The position numbers and the translations under genes are program-made. From Microglena sp. YARC (taxonomy: Eukaryota > Chlorophyta > Chlorophyceae > Chlamydomonadales > Chlamydomonadaceae): a stretch of 64,000 bases of DNA. This document shows, one piece after another, positions 34,801 through 46,100 of this stretch. The notes under the pieces are model-generated. The model was not told the origin of the DNA. It saw only the letters and a program-made list of their open reading frames with translations, and searched no databases. The stretch covers positions 90,995,888 to 91,059,887 of the forward strand of contig CM039463.1 of assembly GCA_022414725.1 (NCBI GenBank), read 5' to 3'. Position 1 is the first letter of the stretch, and each line of letters opens with the position of its first letter.

Positions 34801-34922
34801 GTCTCAACAACCAGAAGGTCACGGATGAGTTCCAAGTTGTACAGGAGGAGGATTTGATTGATGGAAAAATGTTGCTTCTGGCTGCAGGCAAGAAGAACAA
34901 GATTATCATTCGTGTTGAGTAA
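21934..34922 (+). CDS. Bacterial-type tyrosyl-tRNA synthetase, probably organellar
   Basis: Exons: 21934-22001 (tentative), 23029-23334, 24637-24917, 27055-27175, 29326-29474 (junction uncertain), 30718-30849, 33895-34058, 34778-34922. It charges tRNA-Tyr with tyrosine. In order: [17 protein letters not shown] with the HIGH motif as [75 protein letters not shown] (KMSKS loop); [26 protein letters not shown]; and a C-terminal S4 RNA-binding domain ([16 protein letters not shown]). Length from 21934 is about 455 residues, near the bacterial norm of 420 plus a leader. The tentative first exon is Arg/Ala/Ser/Gln-rich, as in a transit peptide. The start codon is not found. The donor of exon 23029 is placed at 23335 because that phase fits. 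The 24918 donor is GC. Confidence 0.92.
22002..22520 (+). repeat. GTATG repeats and a 113-bp duplication in a TyrRS intron
   Basis: Short TATGGTATGGTAG repeats (22030-22140) precede two copies of a 113-bp unit that start with GGGGTTGCCAAGTTGGCTAA at 22201 and 22314. Each contains an R5-like hairpin and a copy of the 21934-22001 exon end. Confidence 0.8.
22555..23000. repeat. 21-bp array (CCAACACCCTGCAACCAACAA)n and C-rich tract
   Basis: Eleven or so units at 22557-22800, then ACCCACCC-type sequence up to the acceptor at 23028. Period is divisible by three, so several frames stay open without meaning. Confidence 0.9.
23335..23980 (+). repeat. Four copies of the 3' end of TyrRS exon 23029-23334
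   Basis: Copies at about 23411-23525, 23556-23670, 23710-23825 and 23856-23970. Each holds CCCATCTTGTCTGAGGAGCA, ATTGAGCATAATGTGCAATG and the donor TAGGTMAACAAATAG, joined by ATATAT-rich spacers. They are better conserved than the other exon copies, with few changes each. Confidence 0.9.
23981..24636. other. Intron with CT-rich tracts
   Basis: CTCTCT and ATAC tracts at 23975-24060, unique sequence to 24340, GGGT repeats at 24385-24420, and a pure (CTCTCC)n tract at 24500-24565 leading into C-rich sequence before the acceptor at 24636. Confidence 0.7.
25298..25420 (+). repeat. Dispersed repeat R2
   Basis: CCCACCCTTCTGGAGGGCGG head hairpin, TCACCCCGTTGTCTGTTTGT, and GAAGCCTGACACAGTAGTCA. Lacks the tail hairpin. 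Confidence 0.7.
25456..25622. mobile_element. M1 MITE-like element, 167 bp
   Basis: Starts TAGGGAACGGCAATATGATA and ends GATTTGCCAGTCCCTA, an inverted repeat of about 12 bases with one or two mismatches. The core is made of ATATGATATCATATGAT palindromes. If the outer TA is a target duplication, the element is of Tc1/mariner (Stowaway-like) type; that is inference. Related copies: 34292-34440, 36423-36566, 54072-54370 and fragments. Confidence 0.65.
25640..26130 (+). repeat. C-rich array with a truncated copy of TyrRS exon 27055
   Basis: CCCACTCTCCCTCCC-type repeats at 25670-26010 and 26076-26130. Between them, at 26019-26072, is a copy of the first 54 bases of exon 27055-27175 with its acceptor (AATGCAG). 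It reads [18 protein letters not shown] and then runs into C-rich sequence without a donor, so it cannot replace the full exon. Confidence 0.88.
26131..27054. other. TyrRS intron, unique sequence
   Basis: No repeat or gene is clear. A possible decayed tRNA lies on the minus strand near 26850-26905 (see rejected items). CACACCA repeats at 26995-27040 precede the acceptor. Confidence 0.5.
27180..28410. repeat. 80-bp intronic satellite, about 14 copies
   Basis: Unit contains GTTATCCGCTGTTATCCGCA, ACCTGTATTCATGTTATCCA and TTTTATCTGTGGCACTGTAT, with period 80-81 bp. Copies are very similar. The array begins within 20 bases of the donor of exon 27055-27175. Frames stay open through it by chance. 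Confidence 0.92.
28424..28798. repeat. Possible decayed hAT-type MITE and a (CT)n tract
   Basis: GGGTACTATATGACGCGCGC at 28425 resembles the left end of the 61094 element, and GGCGCAGCGCGC and TTGTGACAAAAGTAC follow, but no clean right end is seen. A pure CT tract of about 90 bases is at 28706-28797. Confidence 0.4.
28870..29262 (-). repeat. R3 copy next to a full R2 copy (reverse)
   Basis: 28870-29034 shows R3 phrases (AGCTCCTTAAGCC, CTGCCTAGAAGCTGATGGTC). 29035-29262 is R2 on the minus strand, from ACAAGTCCTAGTCAG through AATTGGCGGGGAGGTTGGCA to the head hairpin CCCCTGAAGAGGGG. Confidence 0.65.
29475..30470 (+). repeat. Copies of the 3' part of TyrRS exon 29326-29474
   Basis: Good copies at 29611-29732 and 29851-29980, worse ones at 30078-30232 and 30422-30455. 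The first two read FSITDADI(S/P)[10 protein letters not shown] and LEE, followed by GTAAGA or GTAGGA donors. All lack the KFGKS half and have no evident acceptor. Spacers are TGATATGATG repeats. Confidence 0.9.
30471..30717. other. Intron end before exon 30718
   Basis: Contains a short ATCATCATC/AGCAGCAGC tract (30580-30610). No other feature is seen. Confidence 0.5.
30850..32290 (+). repeat. 187-bp array from TyrRS exon 30718-30849, with a 561-bp higher-order unit
   Basis: About seven 187-bp units, each holding two diverged copies of the exon end (GAGGAGGGCCTGCAGCAGGC and GAGAGCCTGCAGCAGGC), mostly followed by GTATG or GTGGG donors. Unit starts near 30964, 31151, 31338, 31525, 31712, 31899 and 32086. 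Units three apart (561 bp) are almost identical, so a three-unit block was itself duplicated. Confidence 0.92.
32291..32815. other. TyrRS intron, unique sequence
   Basis: No gene or clear repeat. A/T-rich toward the end with AAAGCTATAAAAGC-type short repeats (32660-32700). Confidence 0.5.
32816..33880 (+). repeat. Upstream copy of TyrRS exon 33895 and an 82-bp array
   Basis: 32816-32907 copies the first ~90 bases of exon 33895-34058 with its acceptor (GTGGTTGCAG) and reads [20 protein letters not shown]. It then loses the frame. About eleven units of an 82-bp repeat follow to 33870, each with TGCACCCACACTGCTTGCTC and AATCAACATACAGGTGGCTT. Units are nearly identical. Confidence 0.9.
34085..34260 (+). 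repeat. Dispersed repeat R2 with long C runs
   Basis: Head with C14 and C8 runs, then GTCTGGGAGCCCCCATGGTT, CATCTGTCCGTTTGCTTGTC and a tail ACGCCAATTTTACGCATCCC with TTGCGAAGCG. Confidence 0.6.
34292..34440. mobile_element. M1 MITE-like element, 149 bp
   Basis: Begins TAGGGAACGGCAATATGATA and ends GATATGCCGGTTCCTA. It is bracketed by an exact 12-base direct repeat, TAGGTATATCTA, at 34282-34293 and 34439-34450, which overlaps the outer TA of each end. The core matches 25456-25622, including CAGTTTGTATGATATCATAT. Confidence 0.7.
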
Positions 34923-37194
34923 TATAGATGACTGGTATAGATTACACAGTGGAGCTATTGGGAGACGCAGTCCCTAGTATATCTATGTAGCCTGTACTAC
35001 CCTATTCTTGCCAAAACTGTCTTCCATAACTAATCCCCGTTTTGTCAAATGGCTCAAGGGTAGAGCTCGTTGAATGAAGAAAGTGCCGGGCTCGAATCCT
35101 TACAGGTGCGCTTTAGTGTTTGCGGTCGCCGTGGTAGCTTTGTCCAGGTAAAGTATCAGCCTGTTCCCTACTGCCGTAAGACGGGGCTCCCTTAATACCA
35201 CGCCCCACCAGGTGTTAGAATTACTTTTTAGCACGGTAGACAATGGGGGCTGTGTAGTTAGAAAGTGATTGGAGACTAATAGGTTCACATTCTAGATTTT
35301 GTCCGTTAATCAATGTAGTGAACTGTGGCAATTCACAGTCTAGGTGTGGCCAGATGGTCTGAAGGGATGTGCCAAACCCACTGTGCTTTCCCCCATGCGA
35401 CGAGTCGCAAGTTGAGCTACACAGTGCGATGTGCTGCCCGTCTAACCCTGCGGAGCACGAAGCCCGAGCGGTCAGGGGGGGGGGGGGGGGGGTATTTGAC
35501 TAGTTCAGCCGGATCCCATGCATTGCCAAGCAGCGACGGAATTGCGATGCGTTGCACAAAAAAACAGTGGCCAAACCTGAGAAATCAAGGAACTGTGACA
35601 TCGGCAGGTTTTTCTTAAAGAAGCTACATGTAGCACAAATGCTAAATTAAATGCCTCTGTGTTGTGGGGGTGCTACAGTAGTGCCTGTGGGGCTTGGGGG
35701 GTGCTTTTTGGGACCCCACAATGCTGCTAGTAACACTCAAGTGGCTGCTAAGGGCACAATAGTGAGACGTACAGACACTGGTTCTTTAACTTACAAATTT
35801 CCCTGGACACAGCAGCTAGCTTCGCTGCCTTAAGTCCGGGAGTAGCAAAAAAAGCTCTACTGGCATTTTACTATTTTATTATCTGTATGCAGCATTTTAC
35901 GGTCTCATTACGGTATGATTATTGGGTGGGGTGGGTGGTGGGGGGGGGGGGATATTTCATGTTAAAGACCGAAGTTCACTTGGGAGTTGGGACACTAAGG
36001 CATGCCCAATAAGCTGTAGTTCTAGGTTGTTATGGCCTATTCAGAGTCTTCAGCTGTCTGTAACCCAGTTTCTGCACTTGGAAGTTGTAAAATTGTTACG
36101 TCTTTGTCTGGTAAGAATTTGATTCGATTGTTTAATAGTTTTTTAGCAAACTCTGGTTTGCTCACCGTCTTCCTATTCTAAGTCCGCCTATATTTGAACT
36201 TGAACTCGATTATCTCTAGCTATGTGGCTCAAGCCAGCCATTTGGCTGCTCACGGTCTTTGGCAGTAAAAGCAAATAATATTTAAGTATTTAGTATCCGT
36301 TTGTTCAAAAGATTGTTCTACAAAGAAATCAAAGCATATCGTGCTATGATAATGATGCTGCTATCCCCTATGCACCCTGTCTCCTCGTACATCTGCTTCG
36401 GTACTCGTTAATGTGCTATCAATAGGGAACAGAAATATCATCTGATGCCGGCAGTCCAGGTAGGCTAAAGTTCCAGTTATATACCATATCATATAAAGCA
36501 ATCTGTATGATATCATATGATACCCTACTCGCCTTCGGTCAACATCATATGATATGCCGGTCTCTAGTTATTAATGGATTCTATGTTTGTAAACCTGTGT
36601 GATCCTTCTCCCATTCAGTTGTTTTGACCCATGCTCCCAGCTGATCCTGGTTTACTGCTTGCTGATAATTTATAGGTCCGAAGTAAGACTGTTCCTGCGG
36701 GCGGGGACATGTTTTTTTGTTCGCTCGCCCAAGGCTCCGGCTTGCTGGAATAAAGAAAGGAGATAGTTCCCAGATGTCCAGCTAGCGCTTGTTTGTACTG
36801 CGTCAGTCATGAGGCGCGCTAGCTCCAGCCTGCGGCCGATGACCCGATAAAGCGTAGGAAACGTGCCTATCGAACATGGCCCTGAAATCGAAACGATGCA
36901 ATAAGAGGGATGCAATGCTGCAGACAGGGAGCCCGCTAGAAACATGCCAGAAGGCCTTCGGATTCTCGGAAGGAAAGGCGAAGGCGAAGGCCCAGACCAG
37001 GTGTACTGTACTGCCTAAGAACAGTTCAAAAGTTTGAATATCAGAAAACCGTCAGGTGCCTGCGCCTGCGCAAAATAGGGTCCCAGGGGCACTCACGCAT
37101 CAGACCGAATGCACGAGAGAAGCCAGCATGCAGTTTTTATGATCGCTTAGAGAACCAACCTCTACCTGGATATCCGTTGGAGAACTAGGTTGCC
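34923..37194. other. Intergenic between TyrRS and the giant gene
   Basis: No gene is recognised. It holds a G run of 17 (35476-35492), a second G run (35939-35951), an R1 copy near 36222-36262 (GGCTCAAGCCAGCCATTTGG) and an M1 element (36423-36566). The giant gene's promoter should lie in the last few hundred bases; no TATA box is evident. Confidence 0.6.
36423..36566. mobile_element. M1 MITE-like element, 144 bp
   Basis: Begins TAGGGAACAGAAATATCATC and ends GATATGCCGGTCTCTA. The internal GCAATCTGTATGATATCATA and CTCGCCTTCGGTCAACATCA phrases are shared with the other M1 copies. Confidence 0.65.
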
Positions 37195-40100
37195 ATGGAT
37201 TCGGGGCAGGACCAAGATGACGATGCTTGGCACCAGGTAAGGCTCGCGACTCGCTTCTGGCATAATGTATCGGAAGGTTGCGATGTAGATCTAGAAATCA
37301 ACTTGACTGCCTCTTGACTCGTTGCAGAATGCTGGAGAATCGCGGCCCTCTTTTTGGCAGTCTAAATACAAGCGACTGTCGAATGCGCTTTCCAGGAAGA
37401 AACCTATCAAGGAGTGAGTTGCGAATTCGAGTTGCAAGCTCAATGCACGCCACTTGCTCTGGTGCTGAACATCTATCAATGCACCTACTTCAAGTCAATG
37501 CACCTCCTTCAGTTGTTCTGCAATTGAACATCCATCAATGCACCATCTCCAACTTCTTGCACCTCCTTCAGTTGTTCTGGCATCAAATGTTCTGCCATGT
37601 ATCACCTCGATATCAGTTGTTGACCTACCCCTCCTCCTGACAGGGACTCCAGGCAAGCAAGAAAAAAAGATGTGGATCATCAACTCCATTCTGGTGGGTA
37701 TTGGGAATTGGAATTGTACCTGGTGATATAATTGTGGCGGGTGGTGGGGGGGAATCCACCCGCAGTAATTGCTCGAGTGCACTAAATGGAATTGCACCTC
37801 ACACAATGACACAACTACACCTGCATATGATAAATAATGCATGTGCACGTCACAACATATTGCGCCTCCACTCAATGAGGAATAGCTTCAGCACAAAATG
37901 AAGAAATGTGCTTGCCCACAGAGGGGCATTGCACGTGCACACATTGTCACAATTGCAAATTGTACCTGCACATCATGGTCAAGTGCGCCTCCACTCAATG
38001 AGCCAGGGCTTCAGTGCACAACAAAGACTTGCACGTGCAAAATGACCAAGACTTGCACATACACAATGAAGAAGTGCGCCTGTGCACAATGGCGCATAGC
38101 ACCCATACAAAGATCGCATCATACTCTAATAGCGTCTCATAGTGAAGAATGGTCTAAGCACAGGAGATGCAATCAAGCTGAAAAAAGCAAAAACGAAGTT
38201 GGTGAATTATATAGGGAAAATGGGTTTTGGGGCGACTAGTCAAAGCGGGCCAGCCCAGGTCTGATGGTGCCCAGTGACATCTAGATGTCCATGTCTAGAT
38301 AGATATCAAGCGTAAGAGGCCCTAATTTGAACGATTATTCCAGGCGGTATCTGGAAGTATCCTGACCTGCAATTGTAGAGGAAGCTTATCAGGGTCAGTA
38401 TGACCATGGCTAGTCTGGAACGCAATCCACATCAAAGAAAGTATCACATAAGTACGGTAGATACTGCAGTAAGACTCAATACGCATCACATAGGCACAGC
38501 ACAGAAGTACTGCACATACTGCAACAAGGCAAAACACACAGAGCGATTGTGCGTGCAAGTATGTGTGCATGTGTGCTAACTACCATCGTCAACACTTCCA
38601 TCTCAACATTCTCCCCCCCTCTCCTCACACTCACACCCATGCATCCCCCCCCTCTCCATCAGAGCGCATCACAGCTGCTGGTCCAGACAGTGTAGTGCGA
38701 CAGTACAGACCGAAAACTGAAGCCAACTATCCCAGTGGAGGCATTAGGGTATCCACAAACACCCTGCGCGTGTCTATGTCCAAGCGGCCTGGGTCTAGAA
38801 ACGGCTACAGTAATGGCGGTGCGTCAGCAGCTGGATCTGGAGGCGGCGCTTCCAATGGTACTTCATGTGGCGGTAATATGGATGGTGGTCAAGAGAAGCT
38901 TCCTCGTGCTAGATCTGATGGCTCTCACCCAGGTTGGTGTGCTTTCGTATGCTGCCAACATGAAAAACGCCAAATATCTCACTATACTATACTATACTAT
39001 ACTATACTATACCATACCATACCATACCATACTATTTATTTTTTCATGCTTGAGGCTAAGTCCTATTCTACCCAGTCTACTGCTGAGCTGTGTTGCCTAT
39101 GTAGTAATACAGATTTGCTGCCACCCCAACTCTGAACACCCCCAACAGACTTGCTTGAACTTGTACATGGTAACATGGCTCCAACCAACAATTTGGCTGC
39201 TCGCCATCTTCGGCAATTGAATACCACTTTCGATGAGCATCTTCGAACACACTTACATACATGCTCTCTTAAGTTCACGCTCATGCCCGAGAACTTGCAC
39301 TCTCCACCCTCCTACCATCCCAACCCAAGTCTCTGCCAACTTTTACGGCACTGAAGTACACAACCCCATGGCTGTATGTGACCTCAGGTGGAATTCTCCC
39401 CAGTCCCTCCTTCTCTCCTCTCGCTGGTGCCAAAAGCCGCTCTGCCAACGCACACGGAGCCCACCACAGGCTGGCGGCTACAGTTCCTCCAGCGCAGAAG
39501 CCAACAGGGCAGGTACGTGGCATGGGCGACAGCGCCCCTGGTGAGGAGCCCTGGAATGTGATCAAGAGCCACATGCCCATGCCTACGTACGCTGTTGCGC
39601 AGCAGCAAGGGGGCCAGGTCACGCCTGACAGGAACAGAGCACCCTCTCTGGTGCTCCCTCTCTCCACACAGGCGCAACAGTTCTCTCATCAACTGTCGGC
39701 TTATGGCCACGGCCAACCAGCGTCACACCAGCAGCTGTCCCCCAAGCAAGAACATAATTCACGCTTGGGTGGGAGGATCAAAACCATGTTGGGTAAGCTA
39801 AAAACAGGCAGGGCTACAACAACGCAGTCACCACCTGCATCCCCACAGCCCAAAATACAGGATGGTGCGAGCATGACCGGCCACTGCCTAGTCGCCCATC
39901 CCTCCCCTGTCTCCAATGCCCCTTCTTGCCACGAGCAGGCTTCCCCTGGTGGCGCTGCTGGTTGCAGCTATGCCCCCAGGATGGACAGCACCACCCGGCC
40001 TAAGACCCCCTCAGGCCCCCTATCACGAGGGGCAAGGAAGTTCCAACCTCGGGTGCAAACCACGCCCCCCAGAAACGGAGCAGTCACGAAGCTGCGAGCC

Positions 40101-43100
40101 AGCGCAGACGGCCTACGATTCAGCGCCTTCCATGCAACTCCCAGCCCTGTTAGGCAACGCTTCACTGACGATCATACCGAGGACCCAACCATGGGTGTCG
40201 GCAGTACAGCTGGGTCAGTGAGCTGGGTGGATGGACTGAGCAGCCTCGTTCCAGCCGACCCCAACGTAGACTCGGCCCACCTGGGGATGCTGGAGGGTCA
40301 TGAGGAAAACCTGGTTAGTAGCACAGGACTAGAGAACCTCATGCAGTCACCTGGTAGCACCTGCAGTGTGGCGGTGCCAGCTGTCAGGTCGTCTAAGTCT
40401 GCGTCTTATCAAGCGCCTGCTCCAGGCCGTGCCCTCTTCCGGATTATGTCTGAAACAGTTACGTCGGCTGGAGGTTCTAAGGTTGGTCTCGCCAAGGCAG
40501 GATCCCTTCGCAGCAGCAGGGAGGGAAGGTAAGGGCACACTTTATCGGTTGGTGCATTATTACTTTGTGTGGTTCTCCAGAAATGCATTAGTTTGCGGCT
40601 GTACATTGTAACGGAACAAACACACAGACACAAACTCACACACTCTCGCACACACACACAAACACGCACAAACTCAAGCATACACACAGTCTTGTAAAAC
40701 ATTGTGCGATAAGACCGATCAGAGTTGAAATCTTTGAAACACATGACTAAGCTGTGGCCTGTGCCCTGCTTGTTACCCCAGGTACACCTCAAGTGCATCC
40801 CTCATGAAACAAGGTAGCATGGCTGGCCCTGGGCCTGGCCATCGGCGCACCAGCAGCGGTATAGGTGGGGATCCCGGCACTCTATCCCCTTGGCGGGCTG
40901 CTGCCCAGCAGGCCCGCCAAAAGTCATCCACAGGCGGCGTCTCCCCAATCAGGCCCTCGTCCCGCTCTGTCGCCTGTCGGAGCAGCGGTGGCAGTGGACA
41001 GGGCAGTGCTGTCGCCGCCCCATCTACCTTGCAGCTAGCTGGAAAGCAACTAGCCCCTGGAGCACGGGGTCGCTCAACGGCGGGGGGCTCGACTGCAAGT
41101 GCTGCTGGCAAGTCTAGTGCCGGAGGCGCCTCCAACTCGGAGTGGGGCTCGGAGTTAGACCATGGGCCAGATGGCACCACCATGGAGTTAACAGACCCCA
41201 AAGCCGCTGATCACCTTGTCCATGGGATCAGACCTGAGGTGGAGTACAGGGCACCCTCCCCCGGGCTGCACCCATACTACTTTGAAAATGGCCCCCCACC
41301 CCGGCCCTCCGTAGGGCCCATGACAGCCAAGCTGAGGTGTGCTTCTTTTGGAGGAGGCTCTGGGGGCGGCGCTCAACCTCATGGTGTTGGAGGGGGCTCT
41401 GGGGGCGGCGCTCAACCTTTTGGTTTTGGAGGAGGCTCTGGGGGCGGAGCCAAACCTTATGGAGTTGGAGGGGGCCTCCCTGGAAAGCTGAAGTGTGCCT
41501 CCTTTGGAGGGGGCTCTGGGGGTGGGTATCCACCCCGCAGCTCCACCGAGCCCTTGCCTGGCGACGGCCACCACCTGCCCTCAGATCGCTCTCACCAATC
41601 TGGTGCCCCTGAACGTGCATCGACAGAGACTTCCTCCACGGGAAAGAAGTTCCCAGGCTTTGGTGTAGGCTCTGATGAGCCTTCATCCTCTGCCTCCTTC
41701 TGTGGTCTCCCACCGCAGCCCCCGTCCTACTCTGCCAAGAGCCACAAAGATTGCCCAGGTAGGCTTTGGAGGTAGATACGGGAAGTGGTCTTTCTATCTG
41801 TCTTCTATCTGTGTTTCTATCTGTCTTCCCGTCCATTCCTTGTACTCTCTGTCTTCTTTCTGTCTTTCTGTCCATTCCTTGTTCTAGCTGTCTTCTATCT
41901 GTGTTTCTATCTGTCTTCCCGTCCATTCCTTGTACTATCTGTCTTCTATCTGTCTTTCTATCTGTCCTTCTGTCCATTCCTTTTTCTAGCTGTCTTCTAT
42001 CTGTGTTTCTATCTGTCTTCCCGTCCATTCCTTGTACTATCTGTCTTTTATCTGTCTTTCTATCTGTCCTTCTGTCCATTCCTTTTTCTAGCTGTCTTCT
42101 ATCTGTGTTTCTATCTGTCTTCCCGTCCATTCCTTGTACTATCTGTCTTCTTTCTGTCTTTCTATCTGTCTTTCCGTCCATTCCTTGTTCTAGCTGTCTT
42201 CTAGCTGTCTTCTATCTGTGTTCACATCCATTCCTTGTTCTTTCTTCCTTTCTATTTGTCTTTCTATCTTCCTTTCTTTCTATCTGTCTTTCCGTCCAGT
42301 CCTTGTTCTATCTGTCTTTCTATCTGTTGTTTTGTCCATTCATATTTATATCTCTCCCTCTACGTTTGTGGTTAGCCTCTGTTGCATCTGTCAACACCTG
42401 TTGACACAAACCGAATGCATCATGCAGCTGATGACCATCTACCCCAATGGGTGATTGGCAGCATCAGTATCATTCTTGCCGCCACCATCATTAAAACAGG
42501 CGTGACGTGAATGCATGATCATGTGCGTGCACTGTTTATATTTTGGGCTACAATTAGCGGCTTCCACCCAGCTCTATTAGCCAGTCACTGGGTCAAAACC
42601 AAAGCTTGCAGCTGCATTGGAGTGCCTACCAAGTTAGCTTTCAGTCGCACTAGCTAGCTTCAGGTTTGGCCCGAGGGATGGTGAAAGGAGCTGCATGGAA
42701 GCTGCTACACGTAGCTCAAAGGAGAAACAGTGTGTGCATGCTGTCACAGCTAAGACCATGTGCTCTCACACAATCTTCCCATCCACACACTTCCTATTCA
42801 TGTTACTTTCAAACACAACCCGCCTGCCTCCCCACCCTACCCCCTCCCTTCCCGCCCTTCTCTCCCTCGCTTCCCTCCCTTCTCTCCCTTAGCTCCCTCC
42901 CTCCCCACCCACCACCCCTTTTCATGGGCTCATCCACCTCTTTCCTATTTGTAGAGAAAGGCTTTGTTAGTTATTTTCAGTGAATGAATGATATCAGTGA
43001 ATCAAAGTCAATATTCGACTGACGAGCCATCTCACCAGAATTTGAATTTATTTGAAAAACTAATATTATTGTGACACTAATAATATTGGTTAATATTAGT

Positions 43101-46100
43101 TTTGCAAACACTAATATCAGTTGCCGTTCCCTACCCATGTGCAACCTTCCCATTCATGGCTATCCCTTTCACTCATCCTATTTCCACCCATTACCTTTCC
43201 TATCCCCTTCTTACTTCCACCCTTCACTCTATTCCCCCCTTCCCTCCCCCACACAGAATCTAGGGGCACCAGTGGTGCTGGGGACAGAGTAGGCTCAGGC
43301 GGTGGTGCTAAGCTACCAGATTCCCAACTGCGATCCATCTTAGGCCAAATGAAACCTGTACGCTCCTCAGCAGAGTTTCACGGCCTTCCCAATGGTCCCC
43401 ACGGCCCGCAGTACTCAGCCACCTCCACAGGTGGTGCCTCCTCCACCACTGGAGGTGCCACCTCTACCGCCGGTGGTGCCACACACACTCAACTCCACGC
43501 TGGATCGTTCGCCCAGGGGACAGACGCCTACGCCTCCATGGTGAACATGGATTCTGTAAACCCTAGCTGTCTGAGCAGCAATTTTGCCGCAGGGCCGCCT
43601 GGGTCCTTCCTGGTTCAGCTGGCGGCCAAGCTGGCAATAGAGAATGCCCAAAAGGCAGCTCTGGCCAATGCCAAGGGGCCAGGGGGGCCCCAACAGACCT
43701 CGAGTGGCCCATGTACAGGGACCTCTCGCCCCAGGGAGTCTTCCCAAGGTGGCGTGGTTGAGAGCCTCAAGTCATTGCTGCTTGAACCTGGCCACGTGCA
43801 TGTGACAGAGTGCCACAGGGAGGGGGGCCGGGGTCGCGAGGGGATGGAGGGTACGAGCCACTCCTTCCCCCGGTTGAATGCCAAGAGCACTGAGCAGGGC
43901 TTCCAGCCAGGTGGCACCAGCAATGGACAATCCAACAGCAAGGCACCCAGTAGGCATGCGGCTCCATCCCCATGGGGTGGGGGCTCCAGCAACTACCCCT
44001 CCATGGTCAACATGGACTCAGTCACGCCCAGCGCTATCGCTGACTATGGACGAGAGTGTGAAAATATGCAAGCCTCTGCTGCTCCTGTTGATAAAAACAT
44101 GAGCTTGCGCATGGGCAATGCCGCCGGAGACTACCCCTCCATGGTCAACATGGACTCTGTCACGGCCAACGCTATCGCCGACTATGGTCGACAGTTTGAA
44201 AATATGCAGTCCCCTGCTGCTCCTGTCGATAAAAACATGAGCTTGCGCATGGGCAATGCTGCTGGAGAATACCCCTCCATGGTCAACATGGACTCTGTCA
44301 CGGCCAACGCTATCGCCGACTATGGTCGAGAGTGTGAAACTATGCAAGCTTTTACTGCTCCTGTTGATAAAAACATGAGCTTGCGCATGGGCAATGCTGC
44401 TGGAGAATACCCCTCCATGGTTAACATGGACTCTGTGAGGGATAGTGCTGTGGGACCATTCTTGCAGCGCTTGCTGCAGGCCCAGCCAGGGCAGACGGGT
44501 TCGTTGGCTGGCAATGCTGTGGGAGAGTACCCATCTATGGTTAACATGGATTCTGTCACGGCAAGCGCCGTGGGCGGCTTTGTACAAGAACGTTCGCGGA
44601 TGCAAGAATCTGGTCCTGGACCCTCCCCCCTTGAAGAGGATGATCATCAGAGCATGCGAGCAAGCTATGCAAGTGATGACTACACCTCCTTGAACACAGA
44701 ATCCATGGACTCCATGCACTTAGACAAAATTGGAGACTTTCTGAAGGACATTATAGCAAGGCAGGAAGAGCAGCACGAGCATGCAAATCCACCGGCTGCC
44801 TCACCAACCAACGCCGCCGTGCCTAACTACCAGAGCATGCGCTCAGGTGGGGCAGACGCCTACCCCTCCCTCGTCAACATGGAATCTGTCAATGCAACTG
44901 CTGTGGAAGAGTTTCTGAAAGATTCTAAGCAGCAGCAAGCAAACGTTCCGCCCATGGATGGCTCACCTAAAGGCACTGTCCCCAATGAGAATCTTAGCAT
45001 CAGGACAGGCGCCAATGCTGGTGCCTATCCGTCCCTCGTCTGCATGGGCTCTGTCAATATCAGTGCAGCTGGTAGCTTTCTTCAACAGCTTACAGACCAG
45101 CGCCAACAGGCAGGGCAGCAACCTGTCAGCCCCACCTCTGCTGCTGCTCCTATTGCGGCTGCACCTCGTCAACTTGCTCCCAGTCAAGCGCCCAACCTCA
45201 GCATGCAGAGCGCATACCCCACAGACTACGCCTCCATCCCCAACATGGCCTCAGTGAGGGAGAGCGCGGTTGAGGGGGACTTCCTAAAGAAACTGCAGGT
45301 ACTGTATCAACAAGAACAGCAACAGAATGCCTTCAACGCTCCCACCCTCGCACCCCAAGCAGCTGCCACCCAGCCCGCTGCACAAGCCTACCTGAGTTTG
45401 CGAAGCGGAGCAGGGGGTAGCGACTACAACTCCCTGGTGAACATGGACTCTGTGAGAGACAGTGCTGTGGGACCATTCTTGCAGCGCTTGCTGCAGGCCC
45501 AGCCAGGACAAGGTGGCGTGTTGGCTGGCAACGCTGTTGCCCATCCTGATGAGTATGTTGACGGTGACTGCGAGGTGGCTATTGGCAACAATGGAAGGTT
45601 AGGTGCCCCAGGTGAGGCCTGGTTACAATATGTTACTGCCTGCTATTGATGATGATGATGCCTACCATGCTGATTACCACGATGATGATGATGGTGAGGG
45701 TTACCACAATGGTGATGATGCTTACCATGTTGATTATCACGATGATGATGATGATGATGGTGAGGGTTACCACGATGGTGAGGATGCTTACCATGTTGAT
45801 TATCACGATGATGATGATGATGATGATGATGCTTACCATGTTGATTACCAAGATGATGATGATGATGCTGCTTACCATGTTGATTACCAGGATGATGATG
45901 ATGATGGTGATAGTTACCACGATGATGATGATGATGATGATGGTTACCATGTTAAGGTGGACTTATGACCATCACAAACAAGAAGGAGAAGAAAATAGTC
46001 CCATCTGACTAGTGAGCAGTTTCCTCAGGCGACGTTACATAAAACAAAACTACACAAAAGCAACCAAACTACATAAAACCAAACACAATCGTAATCAAAA

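Noticed and set aside
35048..35110. A tRNA-like stretch (TGGCTCAAGGGTAGAGC, GGGCTCGAATCC)
   Set aside because: D-arm and T-arm-like parts are present, but the anticodon stem and acceptor stem do not pair well.
45603..45968. Asp/His/Tyr-rich ORF after the MVNMDSV exon
   Set aside because: A perfect CAG/GTGAGG donor at 45612 joins in phase with the acceptor at 46551, so the (GAT)n tract is intronic.
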